15,188 bases of DNA from CAYZXL01 sp964482435 (GCA_964482435.1 CAYZXL010000085.1:1-15188); one strand, 5' to 3'; shown: positions 6,698 to 13,506, numbered from the stretch's first letter. Notes: generated from the sequence alone by a model not told the origin. Translations and numbers: made by a program.

Positions 6698-6867
6698 GTT
6701 TAGATTGACGCGCATAACAGCCCAAACACCACTACAAGTGCCGCATAAGACGCCCGCGAAGGAGATGTCGCATCGCCCATAACCATTGGTCTATCAACCT
6801 GTTGTGAAGAGCCGCTGTTTTTATCACGGTGTCTTATGGGGATCAGCATAAAATCCTCCACAATGAT
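6698..6867 (-). repeat. 170-bp direct repeat, copy 1
   Basis: This is about 90% identical (17 differences, no gaps by eye) to 8961-9130, in the same orientation. Inside, CCGCATAAGACGCC and GGTGTCTTATGGGG form inverted arms about 75 bases apart. The repeat ends 31 bases before the start of the P-loop gene and begins next to the antitoxin stop. It could be a long attC-type site, a small mobile repeat or a duplicated mini-gene. Confidence 0.85.
6700..6849 (-). CDS. 49-codon ORF inside repeat copy 1, possible one-TM peptide
   Basis: GGAGG lies 5 bases before the ATG and the stop codon (TAA) falls at the repeat end. The peptide has a basic front (MLIPIRHRDKNSGSSQQ) and a hydrophobic tail (SYAALVVVFGLLCASI) that could span a membrane. 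The same start, frame, length and stop exist in copy 2. Most differences between the copies change the amino acid, which argues against selection on the protein. It is placed where a toxin would follow the antitoxin gene, but does not resemble RelE/ParE. Confidence 0.3.
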   Translation of the reverse strand: MLIPIRHRDKNSGSSQQVDRPMVMGDATSPSRASYAALVVVFGLLCASI

Positions 6868-6871
6868 CAGC

Positions 6872-7096
6872 TCAGCGGCCATAGCGACTCTTGATCCTCC
6901 GTTTGACTTCTTCCCACGTGAGTCTGCAGCCCCGGTTATTGATCAGGTTGGCCTTTCTCCGCGCCAGCTCTTCTTTTTGCCAGTCATGGACGGGTACCGC
7001 TTCGGGGGTGGCCGCAAGGTCATCCCATAAGTGTTCCACGAGTTGGAGCTTCTCCGACGGGCTCAGGTCAAAAATCGAGGTAGTTGCTGCGTCCAT
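6872..7096 (-). CDS. Antitoxin of the addiction-module family (TIGR02574-like), no toxin
   Basis: Encodes 74 aa with GAGG 7 bases before the ATG. The sequence matches the small addiction-module antitoxin family: FDLSPSEKLQLVEHLWDDLA in the first half, then a long basic helix ending LTWEEVKRRIKSRYGR. Members are normally followed at once by a RelE/ParE-type RNase or gyrase toxin, which they neutralise by wrapping around it. Here the next bases enter the 170-bp repeat and no toxin-like frame is present. It may be an orphan antitoxin protecting against a related toxin elsewhere, or a remnant. It starts 50 bases after the PLD gene and may share its transcript. Confidence 0.85.
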   Translation of the reverse strand: MDAATTSIFDLSPSEKLQLVEHLWDDLAATPEAVPVHDWQKEELARRKANLINNRGCRLTWEEVKRRIKSRYGR

Positions 7097-7146
7097 CTGA
7101 AACCCTCATGCAATTGTGTTCAAGCACGATGAAGCACCCTGCCGCC

Positions 7147-8037
7147 TCATTTAAGCAAGAACTTACGACCATCCATCTTGACGCTGCGATTCCAGTTGAA
7201 AGTGTATGTCGCCTTATTAATGTTGAACAAGTATCGGTCGTTCGCCTCAAGGCGAGCGAATGGAAGAATACTTTCTTTCAAGTACGAATAGGGTATCGAG
7301 AACGCTACTTGGTCGGGTGAAAGATAGTCACAGACGGCGACAACACTGAACGGGCCGCCAGAAGAATAATAGTTCAATTGCCCGTTGTAAACTTGAAAGA
7401 ACCAGTTTGGTCTGTTGTCGCTCTTGCGCCTGACCACGTAGTTATTTGGATCATTCAGAACTGACCTCCTGTCTAGAACTGGCTCGGGAGCTGGGTGCCG
7501 ATCTTCTTCGTGCATTTTTTTCCGAACATCCTCGGATTGAGGCTGGTTAGCCAGTCGAGAAATGAGTTCGTCTGTGACTTCGTGGGAAGAATCGGAGTCC
7601 CAAAGACGTTGGAACTCGAGGAGGACAGAGGCGAGGTCTATTTGATCTGAGCTGGCGCAAAGGCTCCATTCCGCTCCGGTTGTGAGGCCGCTTGCAGAAA
7701 GATTTGAAGAGCCAATGATTGCAAGCGCTGAATTAGCTTTCTTGAGAAGGTATGCTTTGAGATGAAAGCTACTGTTCGGCTTGGAAAAATACCTAAGTCG
7801 AACGCCGACCTCTTTGAGTGTGATGATGGCTTCTGCCTCCGTTGCGCCAAAATCGTTTCCGAAGAGGATGGATACTTTTCCACCTCTTTCGACGATCCCT
7901 TCGACATCGGAAACGATCATGTTCAGGCCACTTTGGCGAATGAATGCCAAAGCGAACAATGCCTCTGTTGAGTCGGAAAGATGCAACTTGAGGACGTCCC
8001 TCAGGCTCTTTGAATGATTGTCAACGAATTCGATCAT
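7147..8037 (-). CDS. PLD-superfamily nuclease-like protein
   Basis: Encodes 296 aa from the ATG at 8037; a TTG at 8046 is an alternative and neither has a strong ribosome binding site. The N-terminal half is a phospholipase D fold: strands such as KVSILFGNDFGATEAEAI, then one catalytic motif, FHLKAYLLKK followed by IIGSSNLSASGL. A single HxK...GSSN copy implies a dimeric enzyme like Nuc or BfiI rather than a two-motif lipase. The C-terminal 100 residues (YVVRRKSDNRPNWFFQVYNG, then VCDYLSPDQVAFSIPYSYLK) form a separate, strand-rich region that may bind DNA. I infer a restriction- or defence-type nuclease carried as a cassette. No methyltransferase partner is adjacent. Confidence 0.85.
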   Translation of the reverse strand: MIEFVDNHSKSLRDVLKLHLSDSTEALFALAFIRQSGLNMIVSDVEGIVERGGKVSILFGNDFGATEAEAIITLKEVGVRLRYFSKPNSSFHLKAYLLKKANSALAIIGSSNLSASGLTTGAEWSLCASSDQIDLASVLLEFQRLWDSDSSHEVTDELISRLANQPQSEDVRKKMHEEDRHPAPEPVLDRRSVLNDPNNYVVRRKSDNRPNWFFQVYNGQLNYYSSGGPFSVVAVCDYLSPDQVAFSIPYSYLKESILPFARLEANDRYLFNINKATYTFNWNRSVKMDGRKFLLK

Positions 8038-8064
8038 AGGAAGCAAGCTCGTGAAGGGCGCGGC

Positions 8065-8129
8065 GCCCTGACGGCTTGGCGATCAGCTGCGGCGCGCTTT
8101 TAGCCGTCGGTTGCATGACGTTGTTGGGC
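8065..8129 (-). other. attC-like site, one core canonical
   Basis: This starts just after the stop of the second P-loop gene. On the minus strand its first core is GCCCAAC, a perfect RYYYAAC, and 65 bases on lies GTCAGGGC, close to GTTRRRY with one change. Between them CAACCGACGGC and GCCGCAGCTG can pair with the usual unpaired spacer. Folding is less convincing than at 9654-9712. Confidence 0.5.
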
Positions 8130-8133
8130 CGCT

Positions 8134-8574
8134 TCACGGATGAGCACTGATGAAATGCTCAAACGCGGCAGCCCGCACTGCGGCGTCTACCCTGTTCGAG
8201 AGAACCTCAACCGTGCCGAGTAGACGCAACGCCTGCTCCTCGGCGGCCAATATGACCCGGCTGTCTGAGTAGCTCTGACGGATGATCCAGAAGAACAGAT
8301 CATAGCGATCACGCAGACCTGCCAGGACCGCTTGCGCGGCAGAGGTAGGACACACGGTCAGAATAACATGGGTATGTTTTTTGGGATTGAGTTGACTAAC
8401 CCGCCTGGTCCACATTTCAGGGTCATCGTCGTTCGACATGCGCCGAATCAGGAACGTGCGATTCCCAATGGTGGCGCTGCGTATCTGATGCACACCCCCT
8501 GTGAGGGCCCCGAGGGTATAGGACTTGCCCCATTTGGCGTGCCCTACTACGAAGAATGCCTGGGCTTTATCCAT
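8134..8574 (-). CDS. Minimal P-loop NTPase, second cassette copy of the type
   Basis: Encodes 146 aa with TAGGAG about 8 bases before the ATG. Walker A is at the N-terminus (FFVVGHAKWGKSYTLGAL), followed by a polar segment, a hydrophobic strand (KHTHVILTVCPTSAAQ) and a helical C-terminus (VDAAVRAAAFEHFISAHP). It has the same length class and plan as the 124-aa P-loop protein at 6292-6666, with little identity outside Walker A. There is no clear Walker B acid and no fused effector. The gene lies between a partial attC-like core upstream and an attC-like site directly after its stop, as expected of an integron cassette. Function unknown; nucleotide binding is the only safe statement. Confidence 0.8.
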   Translation of the reverse strand: MDKAQAFFVVGHAKWGKSYTLGALTGGVHQIRSATIGNRTFLIRRMSNDDDPEMWTRRVSQLNPKKHTHVILTVCPTSAAQAVLAGLRDRYDLFFWIIRQSYSDSRVILAAEEQALRLLGTVEVLSNRVDAAVRAAAFEHFISAHP

Positions 8575-8627
8575 GACGTTTCTCCTACTGCCGGCCGTCG
8601 GCGTTTTGTTGGCGCTACATGCCGGCG

Positions 8628-8655
8628 GCCTAACGGCGCAGCTGAGGGTTGCGCC
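8628..8655 (-). other. Partial attC-like site (canonical R' core)
   Basis: On the minus strand a small hairpin, GGCGCA/TGCGCC, is followed by GTTAGGC, the canonical attC R' core. It lies 54 bases before the start of the second P-loop gene. The matching RYYYAAC core is not found, so the upstream half seems lost or degenerate. Confidence 0.5.
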
Positions 8656-8699
8656 ACATCAGCGACGCATACCCTCCACCTGCTGGTTCCCACATTGAA

Positions 8700-8927
8700 T
8701 CAGTGGCATCCCTGCGAACTTGTGCATTCACACTGATTGCCGGCCCGGCGGAGCGCCCTCTGCTTGGTGTCATCGTCAAACGGAGGGGGACTCGTCCCGG
8801 GATCGCCGTAAGTCCCGGTCTTCTCGTGACACGGCTGGCACAGGACTCGTGCGTTTGACAAGTCGTTCCCTCCGTCCCGCCGAATGTGATGGACGCCAAG
8901 ACCCGATTTTCTCGTACAGCGTGCCAT
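8700..8927 (-). CDS. Short HNH-type protein with halves in permuted order
   Basis: Encodes 75 aa from an ATG with AAAGGAGGAG about 4 bases upstream. The first half, GLGVHHIRRDGGNDLSNARV then LCQPCHEKTG, is the catalytic HH...N...CxxCH end of an HNH nuclease. The second half, FDDDTKQRALRRAGNQCECT then SSQGCH, looks like the start of an HNH domain (RALxRAGxxCECT) and stops before its own HH. So the order is back half then front half, as if from a tandem array cut off at both ends, or a circular permutation. The first part retains the histidines and Cys pair and might still fold, but activity is doubtful. It starts 33 bases after repeat copy 2. Confidence 0.65.
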   Translation of the reverse strand: MARCTRKSGLGVHHIRRDGGNDLSNARVLCQPCHEKTGTYGDPGTSPPPFDDDTKQRALRRAGNQCECTSSQGCH

Positions 8928-8960
8928 ACTACTCCTCCTTTCCTTCTGCGTGTGAACATT

Positions 8961-9130
8961 GTTTAGATTGACCCGTATAACAGCCCAAAGACCACTACAA
9001 GTGCCGCATAATACGCCCGCGAAACAGATGTCGCATCGCCGGTAACCATTGGTCTATCAACCTGTTGTGACGAGCGGCTGTTCCTATCACGGTGTCTTAT
9101 GCGGATCGGCATGAGATCCTCCAGAATGAT
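8961..9130 (-). repeat. 170-bp direct repeat, copy 2
   Basis: Same length, orientation and about 90% identity as copy 1 at 6698-6867. The inverted arms CCGCATAATACGCC and GGTGTCTTATGCGG are present, and the right arm matches better here than in copy 1. It ends 33 bases before the HNH gene start. Unlike copy 1, no antitoxin gene precedes it, so the repeat is an independent unit. Confidence 0.85.
8963..9112 (-). CDS. 49-codon ORF inside repeat copy 2, possible one-TM peptide
   Basis: It keeps the GGAGG site, ATG and TAA seen in copy 1. The peptide starts MPIRIRHRDRNSRSSQQ and ends YYAALVVVFGLLYGSI. Between copies about nine codons differ in meaning and two are silent, so coding is uncertain. 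If translated it would be a small membrane peptide with a basic N-terminus. Confidence 0.3.
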   Translation of the reverse strand: MPIRIRHRDRNSRSSQQVDRPMVTGDATSVSRAYYAALVVVFGLLYGSI

Positions 9131-9258
9131 GTGGGAGCGCATCGCCGGGGCGAGGCTGAAGCCCGGATATAACCTTCCTTTTTTGTTCGTTCCCCGCCGC
9201 TCCGGGGCGTCTCTCACGGCATTCCGTCCCCTGTTCTATCATAAGCACCTGAATCTGT

Positions 9259-9287
9259 CCTAACATACTGATTCTTCGTCAGTTAGG
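9259..9287 (-). other. Short palindrome with attC-like cores
   Basis: On the minus strand CCTAACTGA and TCAgtatGTTAGG flank a short loop. The ends are ACCTAAC and GTTAGGA, close to attC core sequences, but the unit is only about 30 bases, half the length of a usual site. It overlaps the end of the repeat-protein ORF. It may be an eroded site or a simple hairpin. Confidence 0.3.
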
Positions 9288-9556
9288 TGCCTTTTGACAC
9301 CAACCAGTAGGTCTTTCACTCCTTCCAGTAAAGCTTTCATTCCGTCCAGTGAGGCCTTCACTCCTTGCAGTAAGGCTTTCATTCCGTCCAGTGAAGCTTT
9401 CACTCCTTGCAGTAAGGCTTTCATTCCGTCCAGTGAAGCGTTCATTCCGTCCAGCGAAGCGTTCATTCTGTCAGTGGAGCGTTCATTCCGTCCAGCGAAG
9501 CCTTCATTCCGTCCAGTGAACCGTTCATTCCACTCTGGATGCCGTTCGCTGAGCAT
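9260..9556 (-). CDS. Heptad-repeat protein encoded by a 21-bp tandem array, likely frameshifted
   Basis: From the ATG at 9556, with AAGGGG 5 bases upstream, the frame encodes 98 aa, mostly seven-residue units such as MNASLDG, MKALLQG, VKASLDG and MKALLEG. Each has hydrophobic residues spaced for an amphipathic helix. Upstream of about 9465 the same DNA units are read as NERFTGR and NEGFAGR, because one unit near 9460-9480 has lost a base. In the other frame those units read MNGSLDG and MKASLDG, so the ancestral frame ran through the whole array. The frame ends KRHLTDEESVC inside an attC-like palindrome. A GTG start at 9646 is also possible. No function can be assigned. Confidence 0.4.
   Translation of the reverse strand: MLSERHPEWNERFTGRNEGFAGRNERSTDRMNASLDGMNASLDGMKALLQGVKASLDGMKALLQGVKASLDGMKALLEGVKDLLVGVKRHLTDEESVC
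9310..9535. repeat. 21-bp tandem repeat array (minisatellite)
   Basis: About ten units of the form TTCATTCCGTCCAGTGAAGCG (plus strand) follow one another with small variations. An alternate unit, CACTCCTTGCAGTAAGGCTT, alternates in the left half. One unit (about 9464-9483) is 20 bases. Weaker units may extend to about 9595. Spacing is continuous with no unique spacers, so this is not CRISPR. Confidence 0.9.
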
Positions 9557-9653
9557 CGGAGCCCCTTCACTGAAGCGCTTATTCCTTGAGTGAACGTTTG
9601 ACAGCACAGTCGGGCTGGGTCGCGCAGCGAGGGTGAAACCAATCACGAACTAA

Positions 9654-9712
9654 GCCCTAACGTCAAAAATCAGCCAGCGTCGTAAGCGGTCGGCTGGATT
9701 TGTTTGTTCGCC
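9654..9712 (-). other. attC site (59-base element)
   Basis: This is the best integron site in the window. On the minus strand it starts GGCGAAC and ends GTTAGGGC, with arms AATCCAGCC and GGCTGATT around GACCGCTTACGACGCT, and totals exactly 59 bases. R' matches GTTRRRY up to its last base, while R'' is degenerate. It lies 8 bases after the stop of the DUF6602-like gene, the normal place of attC in a cassette. Confidence 0.8.
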
Positions 9713-9719
9713 TCATTGT

Positions 9720-10673
9720 CTAAAATCCAATATGCCATTCGTCATAGGCCACACCGTTCGATAGCTGTCCGCGGTAAACGCGGTCTCGAATCTTTTCCGA
9801 ATATATATTTATATCCCACAGTCTCGTACGAGCTGGGCCGCTTCCCCTGAGGTCAACCTTGCGGAGATACGCTTCTAGCTCCCGCATATCTGGAAACAGC
9901 CAAGCCAAGTCTGAGAACAATCCCGAGAGCAGCGTACCGATTGGCGAAAAATAATCCTTCTGCCCATCTGCTCCAACGGAACAGCAAACATATCCGGTAA
10001 TTGCGCTTCCATCCGGTCCATAAATCTTCCTGAACTCGTCATCGTAAAACGGCGCTAGAGGGCTTAGATAGGTGATCTTCGTGACTTTCCAGGCCGCGAG
10101 ATCTGACACAGTGATAAAGTCGATGCACTCCCTCGGGTGACCTACTGCTGCTGCATCGGAATCCCAAAGAGCATGCTCAATATTCTTAATCGGCTTTGAG
10201 TTCGGTCGCTGCCAACTGTGAGAATGCGCAAGCAATCCGTAGATCAGTCCCGCATGAAGCTCCTTATATGGACTGCCATCCCGCTTTGGCAGAGCGCGCT
10301 TCAGGGCTGCAGAAGTCTCCACCGCTTTCTTCACATGTGCCGCAGTAAGCGTTGTCTTACACTCGAAGGCGGCAGCCACACCTCCACTGAGGTAGAGTTT
10401 CTTATCAAGAAGGATGGGCGGATATGAAGGATAAAGAACGAGCAGATCAATCTGCGGACTCGTGTACCCTCTTTCTGCTAGGATACGTCCCTTCGTGATT
10501 ATATGGAAATAGCCGGGCAACCACTTGCGAAACAATGTAGCCCAGTTCTCCTCCCCTTGGTCTCCCGCGGTTCCGGGATCTTCCGTAGCTCGTTTCTGAA
10601 TCCGCTCATACTCTTCCTGTAGTTCTCTTTGTGAGCTACGGACGAGGTCGTGAATGTCATGATCCATGTTCAT
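9720..10673 (-). CDS. DUF6602-like protein, probable PD-(D/E)XK nuclease
   Basis: Encodes 317 aa from the ATG at 10673; a second ATG at 10667 is equally possible and neither has a clear ribosome binding site, so the gene may be translated from a near-leaderless message. The first half carries a nuclease-like core: GYTSPQIDLLVLYPSYPPIL, then GGVAAAFECKTTLTAAHV. The Asp of PQID and the Glu and Lys of FECK fit the metal-binding pattern of PD-(D/E)XK enzymes. An N-terminal helix with acidic residues (SSQRELQEEYERIQKRATED) precedes it. The second half contains mixed strands and helices without known motifs. Proteins of this type (DUF6602) occur in defence-rich regions. The gene is followed by a 59-base attC, which marks it as an integron cassette. 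Confidence 0.8.
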   Translation of the reverse strand: MNMDHDIHDLVRSSQRELQEEYERIQKRATEDPGTAGDQGEENWATLFRKWLPGYFHIITKGRILAERGYTSPQIDLLVLYPSYPPILLDKKLYLSGGVAAAFECKTTLTAAHVKKAVETSAALKRALPKRDGSPYKELHAGLIYGLLAHSHSWQRPNSKPIKNIEHALWDSDAAAVGHPRECIDFITVSDLAAWKVTKITYLSPLAPFYDDEFRKIYGPDGSAITGYVCCSVGADGQKDYFSPIGTLLSGLFSDLAWLFPDMRELEAYLRKVDLRGSGPARTRLWDINIYSEKIRDRVYRGQLSNGVAYDEWHIGF

Positions 10674-10686
10674 TTGGGCGGAGGAT

Positions 10687-10706
10687 GTTTAGATTCACCC
10701 GCATAA
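10687..10706 (-). repeat. Third, deleted piece of the 170-bp repeat
   Basis: GTTTAGATTCACCCGCATAA matches the end of copy 2 at 18 of 20 positions. It lies 13 bases before the DUF6602-like start, the same relative place as the other copies. The adjoining bases suggest loss of the segment between two TTATGCGG-like repeats found in the full copies. A CCTATAAGACGCC motif at about 10731-10743 also resembles the repeat arm. Confidence 0.55.
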
Positions 10707-11020
10707 GATGCGGTCTTCTCGGTTCTTCCCCCTATAAGACGCCTTCGAATTTCCTGCCGAAGGGAAGATAGCACAAACGGCAGCGGCCGAAGTTTGAACG
10801 GTGAAAGGTGAATGCCGGAAGAATCATGGACGTTTCTCTCTGGAGCAACCCTCTCGGCGCCATCGTTCCCTTCTCGGCGAACAGGGCTTGACTCCTTGTT
10901 TCCCAAGCGCCGCCGCCCCTTTATCCGGCGCTCATTATGCCAAACCCGTGAGCCGTGTCAAGCCGAAGTTTGCCAAAACGGTGTGTTGGGCGCATCCCCG
11001 CCTCGTTCTTGGGCCTCGGC
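10707..11020. other. No gene recognised
   Basis: This gene-poor stretch lies between the DUF6602-like gene and the IS66 fragment. Short frames exist on both strands, but their translations are rich in Arg, Ser and Pro with no motif and no ribosome binding site. It may hold decayed IS66 sequence. Confidence 0.6.
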
Positions 11021-11233
11021 TCGGGCGTGTTCTTCAGCAGCGATAACGGTGGGCGAACCGCCGCGATCCTCACCAGCTTCATCACTACCTGCAAACGACT
11101 CCAGATAGACCCCTTCGCCTACCTCCGCGATGTCTTCCAGCGCATCAGCGCCCACCCTGTCAAACGCCTCGAGGAACTCCTCCCCGATAACTGGAAAGCC
11201 GCTCAAACCGCCACCCAAAACCTCCCCGCCTGA
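11021..11233 (+). pseudogene. IS66-family transposase, C-terminal fragment
   Basis: About 70 codons match the end of IS66 transposases: SSDNGGRTAAILTSFITTCK, then IDPFAYLRDVFQRISAHP and EELLPDNWKAAQ. In complete elements this tail follows the DDE catalytic core and the phrase RKNWLF(A)GSD. Here the sequence ahead of SSDNGG is unrelated, so more than 80% of the gene is missing. No accessory IS66 genes or clear terminal inverted repeats are visible. The fragment is a dead scar of an insertion at the right border of the integron-like array. Confidence 0.88.
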
Positions 11234-11578
11234 TCCCTTACATCCCAAAATCTATGCCAGACCCCACCTGTGTCTACCGGACGCGTACCACTATTATGCC
11301 AGGGACCAGCATGTATCCTGAAAAATGTTTCATCATTTCCTCCTTACCCACTCAGGCAGACTTGCACTTCGCTGTGGAGGTCGCGGAGCAGTAGTTTCAG
11401 GTAGCAACCTGTCTTGGTTGAGCGGGAATTGGGCACGAGGTCTTCATGCTTACGGTACTTTCAGCCCTTGAGAAGAGGCTTTCTCGCGCGAGAATGAAAT
11501 TCGCCGGAGCCGAGGCATTTTCCTAGTCTGAGAAGATTGTGGGATAGGCGGCTGCTCCATGGGCAAAGTCGCCGGTGC
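11234..11578. other. No gene recognised
   Basis: This lies between the IS66 fragment and the membrane protein gene. A 26-codon frame at 11447-11527 (plus) has a GAGG before its ATG but no recognisable product. Nothing else is supported. Confidence 0.55.
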
Positions 11579-11971
11579 TCATGTTTGGCTGCGCGGACCG
11601 CGGCCCCGTCCCAAATCGATAGCCAAGGCCTGCTTTGATCTAATGCGATGCCCTGCGTGTTCCACCTCGAAAAAACTGTCTCTTACAAGGGTATTGGGGA
11701 CTGTCACCTTGAATTCTCGGCCATCCGACCCAACCTTCTTCGGGAGGGGGATCCCCCCGAGAAATACACTGGCGCCAGGAAGGGGCTTGCTGAGGCTCAA
11801 AGTTATCTCGTCCCCAGGCTTTGCTTTTTTGGGGAAAAAATCGAAACTGAATTCTGCTGTGGTCCCTTTCAAGCCCAATCGAGATGCTATGTTTTCCCAG
11901 TTCTGCCTGACGAGCAATAGAACAACGCCTACGATTATGCTTGCTACTATCCTTCCAATCCAGTTGCGCAT
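11579..11971 (-). CDS. Membrane-anchored protein with IPT/TIG-like domain
   Basis: Encodes 130 aa from the ATG at 11971. The frame extends to 12199, but the added residues are unlike protein. The N-terminus is a single membrane helix (RNWIGRIVASIIVGVVLLLV), followed by a linker and a beta-rich domain: KPGDEITLSLSKPLPGASVF, GGIPLPKKVGSDGREFKVTV and VPNTLVRDSFFEVEHAG. The order of strands with a PGD start and a GREFKVTVP end resembles IPT/TIG Ig-like folds. With a short basic N-terminus the bulk should be outside the cytoplasm. The ribosome binding site is weak (GAGG 13 bases upstream). Possible surface or adhesion role; no partner is adjacent. Confidence 0.65.
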   Translation of the reverse strand: MRNWIGRIVASIIVGVVLLLVRQNWENIASRLGLKGTTAEFSFDFFPKKAKPGDEITLSLSKPLPGASVFLGGIPLPKKVGSDGREFKVTVPNTLVRDSFFEVEHAGHRIRSKQALAIDLGRGRGPRSQT

Positions 11972-12684
11972 GGGCGCAAATAGCCTCGACCCGTTTTCAA
12001 TAAATGTGCTTACTTTTTTCTGAGCCAGAAAGGGAGAACTCCCTACTCCTCCGACGGCAAGGTAGAGCAGTGCTCTCCGCCCTTTTCTACCAAACAAAAC
12101 ACATTGACGCAACTGAGTTTTGCGTTGAAGCCATGATCCGGACCCAACGCTCAAGCTTCGTGCCTTCGGTGAGTCCCCCACTGCCAAAGCGTCTGTCAAC
12201 AGGAAGCCTCTGTCTTTTCTTCAGCCCCACGGCAAGGTGAAGGCGAAACAGGCATCCGGAATCCTTTTTACGTCGTTACCGACTTGGACTCGGTCGCATA
12301 CCAAGGAGCCGTCATTTTAAGATGCGTAATGGCAATGGATTACAAAATGTCTCGTTCTTCTTGACATTCTGATTGTTAAGGCAATACTATTTAGTGGGTG
12401 AGTGGGATGCTCCGTCTAAACGCCAGATGCGCCTGCAAGGAAGCAGTCCATGGGTCCTCGCTGGCCGCGCGGCCCCCGGCATAATGGGCAAGGACACGAC
12501 CAAGTGTGGGCGCGATTGCGGTCTTTGTCGGCAGATCAGAAAAAAAGTAAGCGGACATCAAGAAATGGCGATTCCCGAAACAAAGCATTGCGTTGTTGTG
12601 GGCTGAGGCCACAGCGCTTTGGGCAGCGCACGCACAGGACGGAGGTTTTGCTCCATTTTACACTTATTTGTCGGAGTATCTGCG
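11972..12684. other. Long gap with no supported gene
   Basis: Short frames on both strands lack motifs. A structured stretch at about 12586-12625 (plus) can fold: GCG/CGC outside TGTGG/CCACA around GCTGAGG. It precedes the exported-protein gene by some 60 bases and could belong to its leader. Confidence 0.5.
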
Positions 12685-13479
12685 ATGAGAAGAACCACTT
12701 TGGTGCAGACAGCTATGGTGTTGGCATTCATCTCTACCAGTCCGGCATGCATGGCCGGTTGTTTTGAGGTTATCCAACGTAAGCCTGTTGTCGACCAAGT
12801 GACAGGCTCTCAGATTCTGGAGACATGCATGATCACGCACGTCCACTACGACGTGCAACTTTCAGGAGATATACGGAGGATACCCTTAATTGCGATTCAT
12901 TTCGAGGGCCGACACAGGACGGTGTTTGACAGAGCGCAGGAAATCAAAGAAAGGTTGGAGCATGCCGTTGACCTGTTGCACACGGGCGGCGCTTTGGAGG
13001 TGAAGGACACCCCGGATGGCCCGGCTCTCTACGTCACCGGAACCTGGAGACATCCGTTTCGACCGAATGTTGCCAACCAGGAACGGGAGAGCTTCCGTGT
13101 CCTTACTGTTTACCCAGAGGATGCGGCGCTCTTCGCCGGGGCCGGAGGGGACCCCAAAAAAGTCGCTTCGTACCTCAGGGCGTTATTTGAAGCACACCTG
13201 GCCCTTTTCTTTGACATTAGCTTCGACGTACAGAGATATGAGAAGCTCTCTATAAGCAGCTCACGGGAAGGAATGATATTCCAAGACCTCGTGCTAAGTC
13301 TGAGGAATGCCTTGGAGGGCGAAGGCAAGATCGAGGAAAGTTCGTTCAAGAGTGAGGAAGACCGATACCAGCAGCTTCACCGAACCCTGAAGAATACTCT
13401 GGCCCGGATGGTTGAAGGCCAACGTGAGCGGATTTATCTCCTTGCCTTTGTTGTCCCAGTTGATTGGGAACCTCAATGA
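12685..13479 (+). CDS. Exported protein of unknown family
   Basis: Encodes 264 aa from the ATG at 12685, preceded by CGGAG; the longer frame from 12619 would put 22 poor residues before a clear signal peptide. The start RRTTLVQTAMVLAFISTSPA is a secretion signal, ending either with a normal cleavage or at MAGC, which could act as a lipobox (Cys26). The mature part alternates strands and helices: VHYDVQLSGDIRRIPLIAIH, GALEVKDTPDGPALYVTGTW and VASYLRALFEAHLALFFDIS. It ends in a long charged helix (KSEEDRYQQLHRTLKNTLAR) and an aromatic strand. I do not recognise it. The lipoprotein gene starts 27 bases after its stop, so the two form an operon. Confidence 0.85.
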   Translation: MRRTTLVQTAMVLAFISTSPACMAGCFEVIQRKPVVDQVTGSQILETCMITHVHYDVQLSGDIRRIPLIAIHFEGRHRTVFDRAQEIKERLEHAVDLLHTGGALEVKDTPDGPALYVTGTWRHPFRPNVANQERESFRVLTVYPEDAALFAGAGGDPKKVASYLRALFEAHLALFFDISFDVQRYEKLSISSSREGMIFQDLVLSLRNALEGEGKIEESSFKSEEDRYQQLHRTLKNTLARMVEGQRERIYLLAFVVPVDWEPQ

Positions 13480-13506
13480 CCCCGAACCCTGTGGAGGAGA
13501 TTTATC

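Noticed and set aside
6700..6882. RelE/ParE toxin overlapping the antitoxin stop
   Set aside because: The frame has no toxin motifs and is mostly the 170-bp repeat, which also occurs without an antitoxin.
9310..9535. CRISPR array
   Set aside because: The units are 21 bases, contiguous and imperfect with no unique spacers, and they encode heptads.
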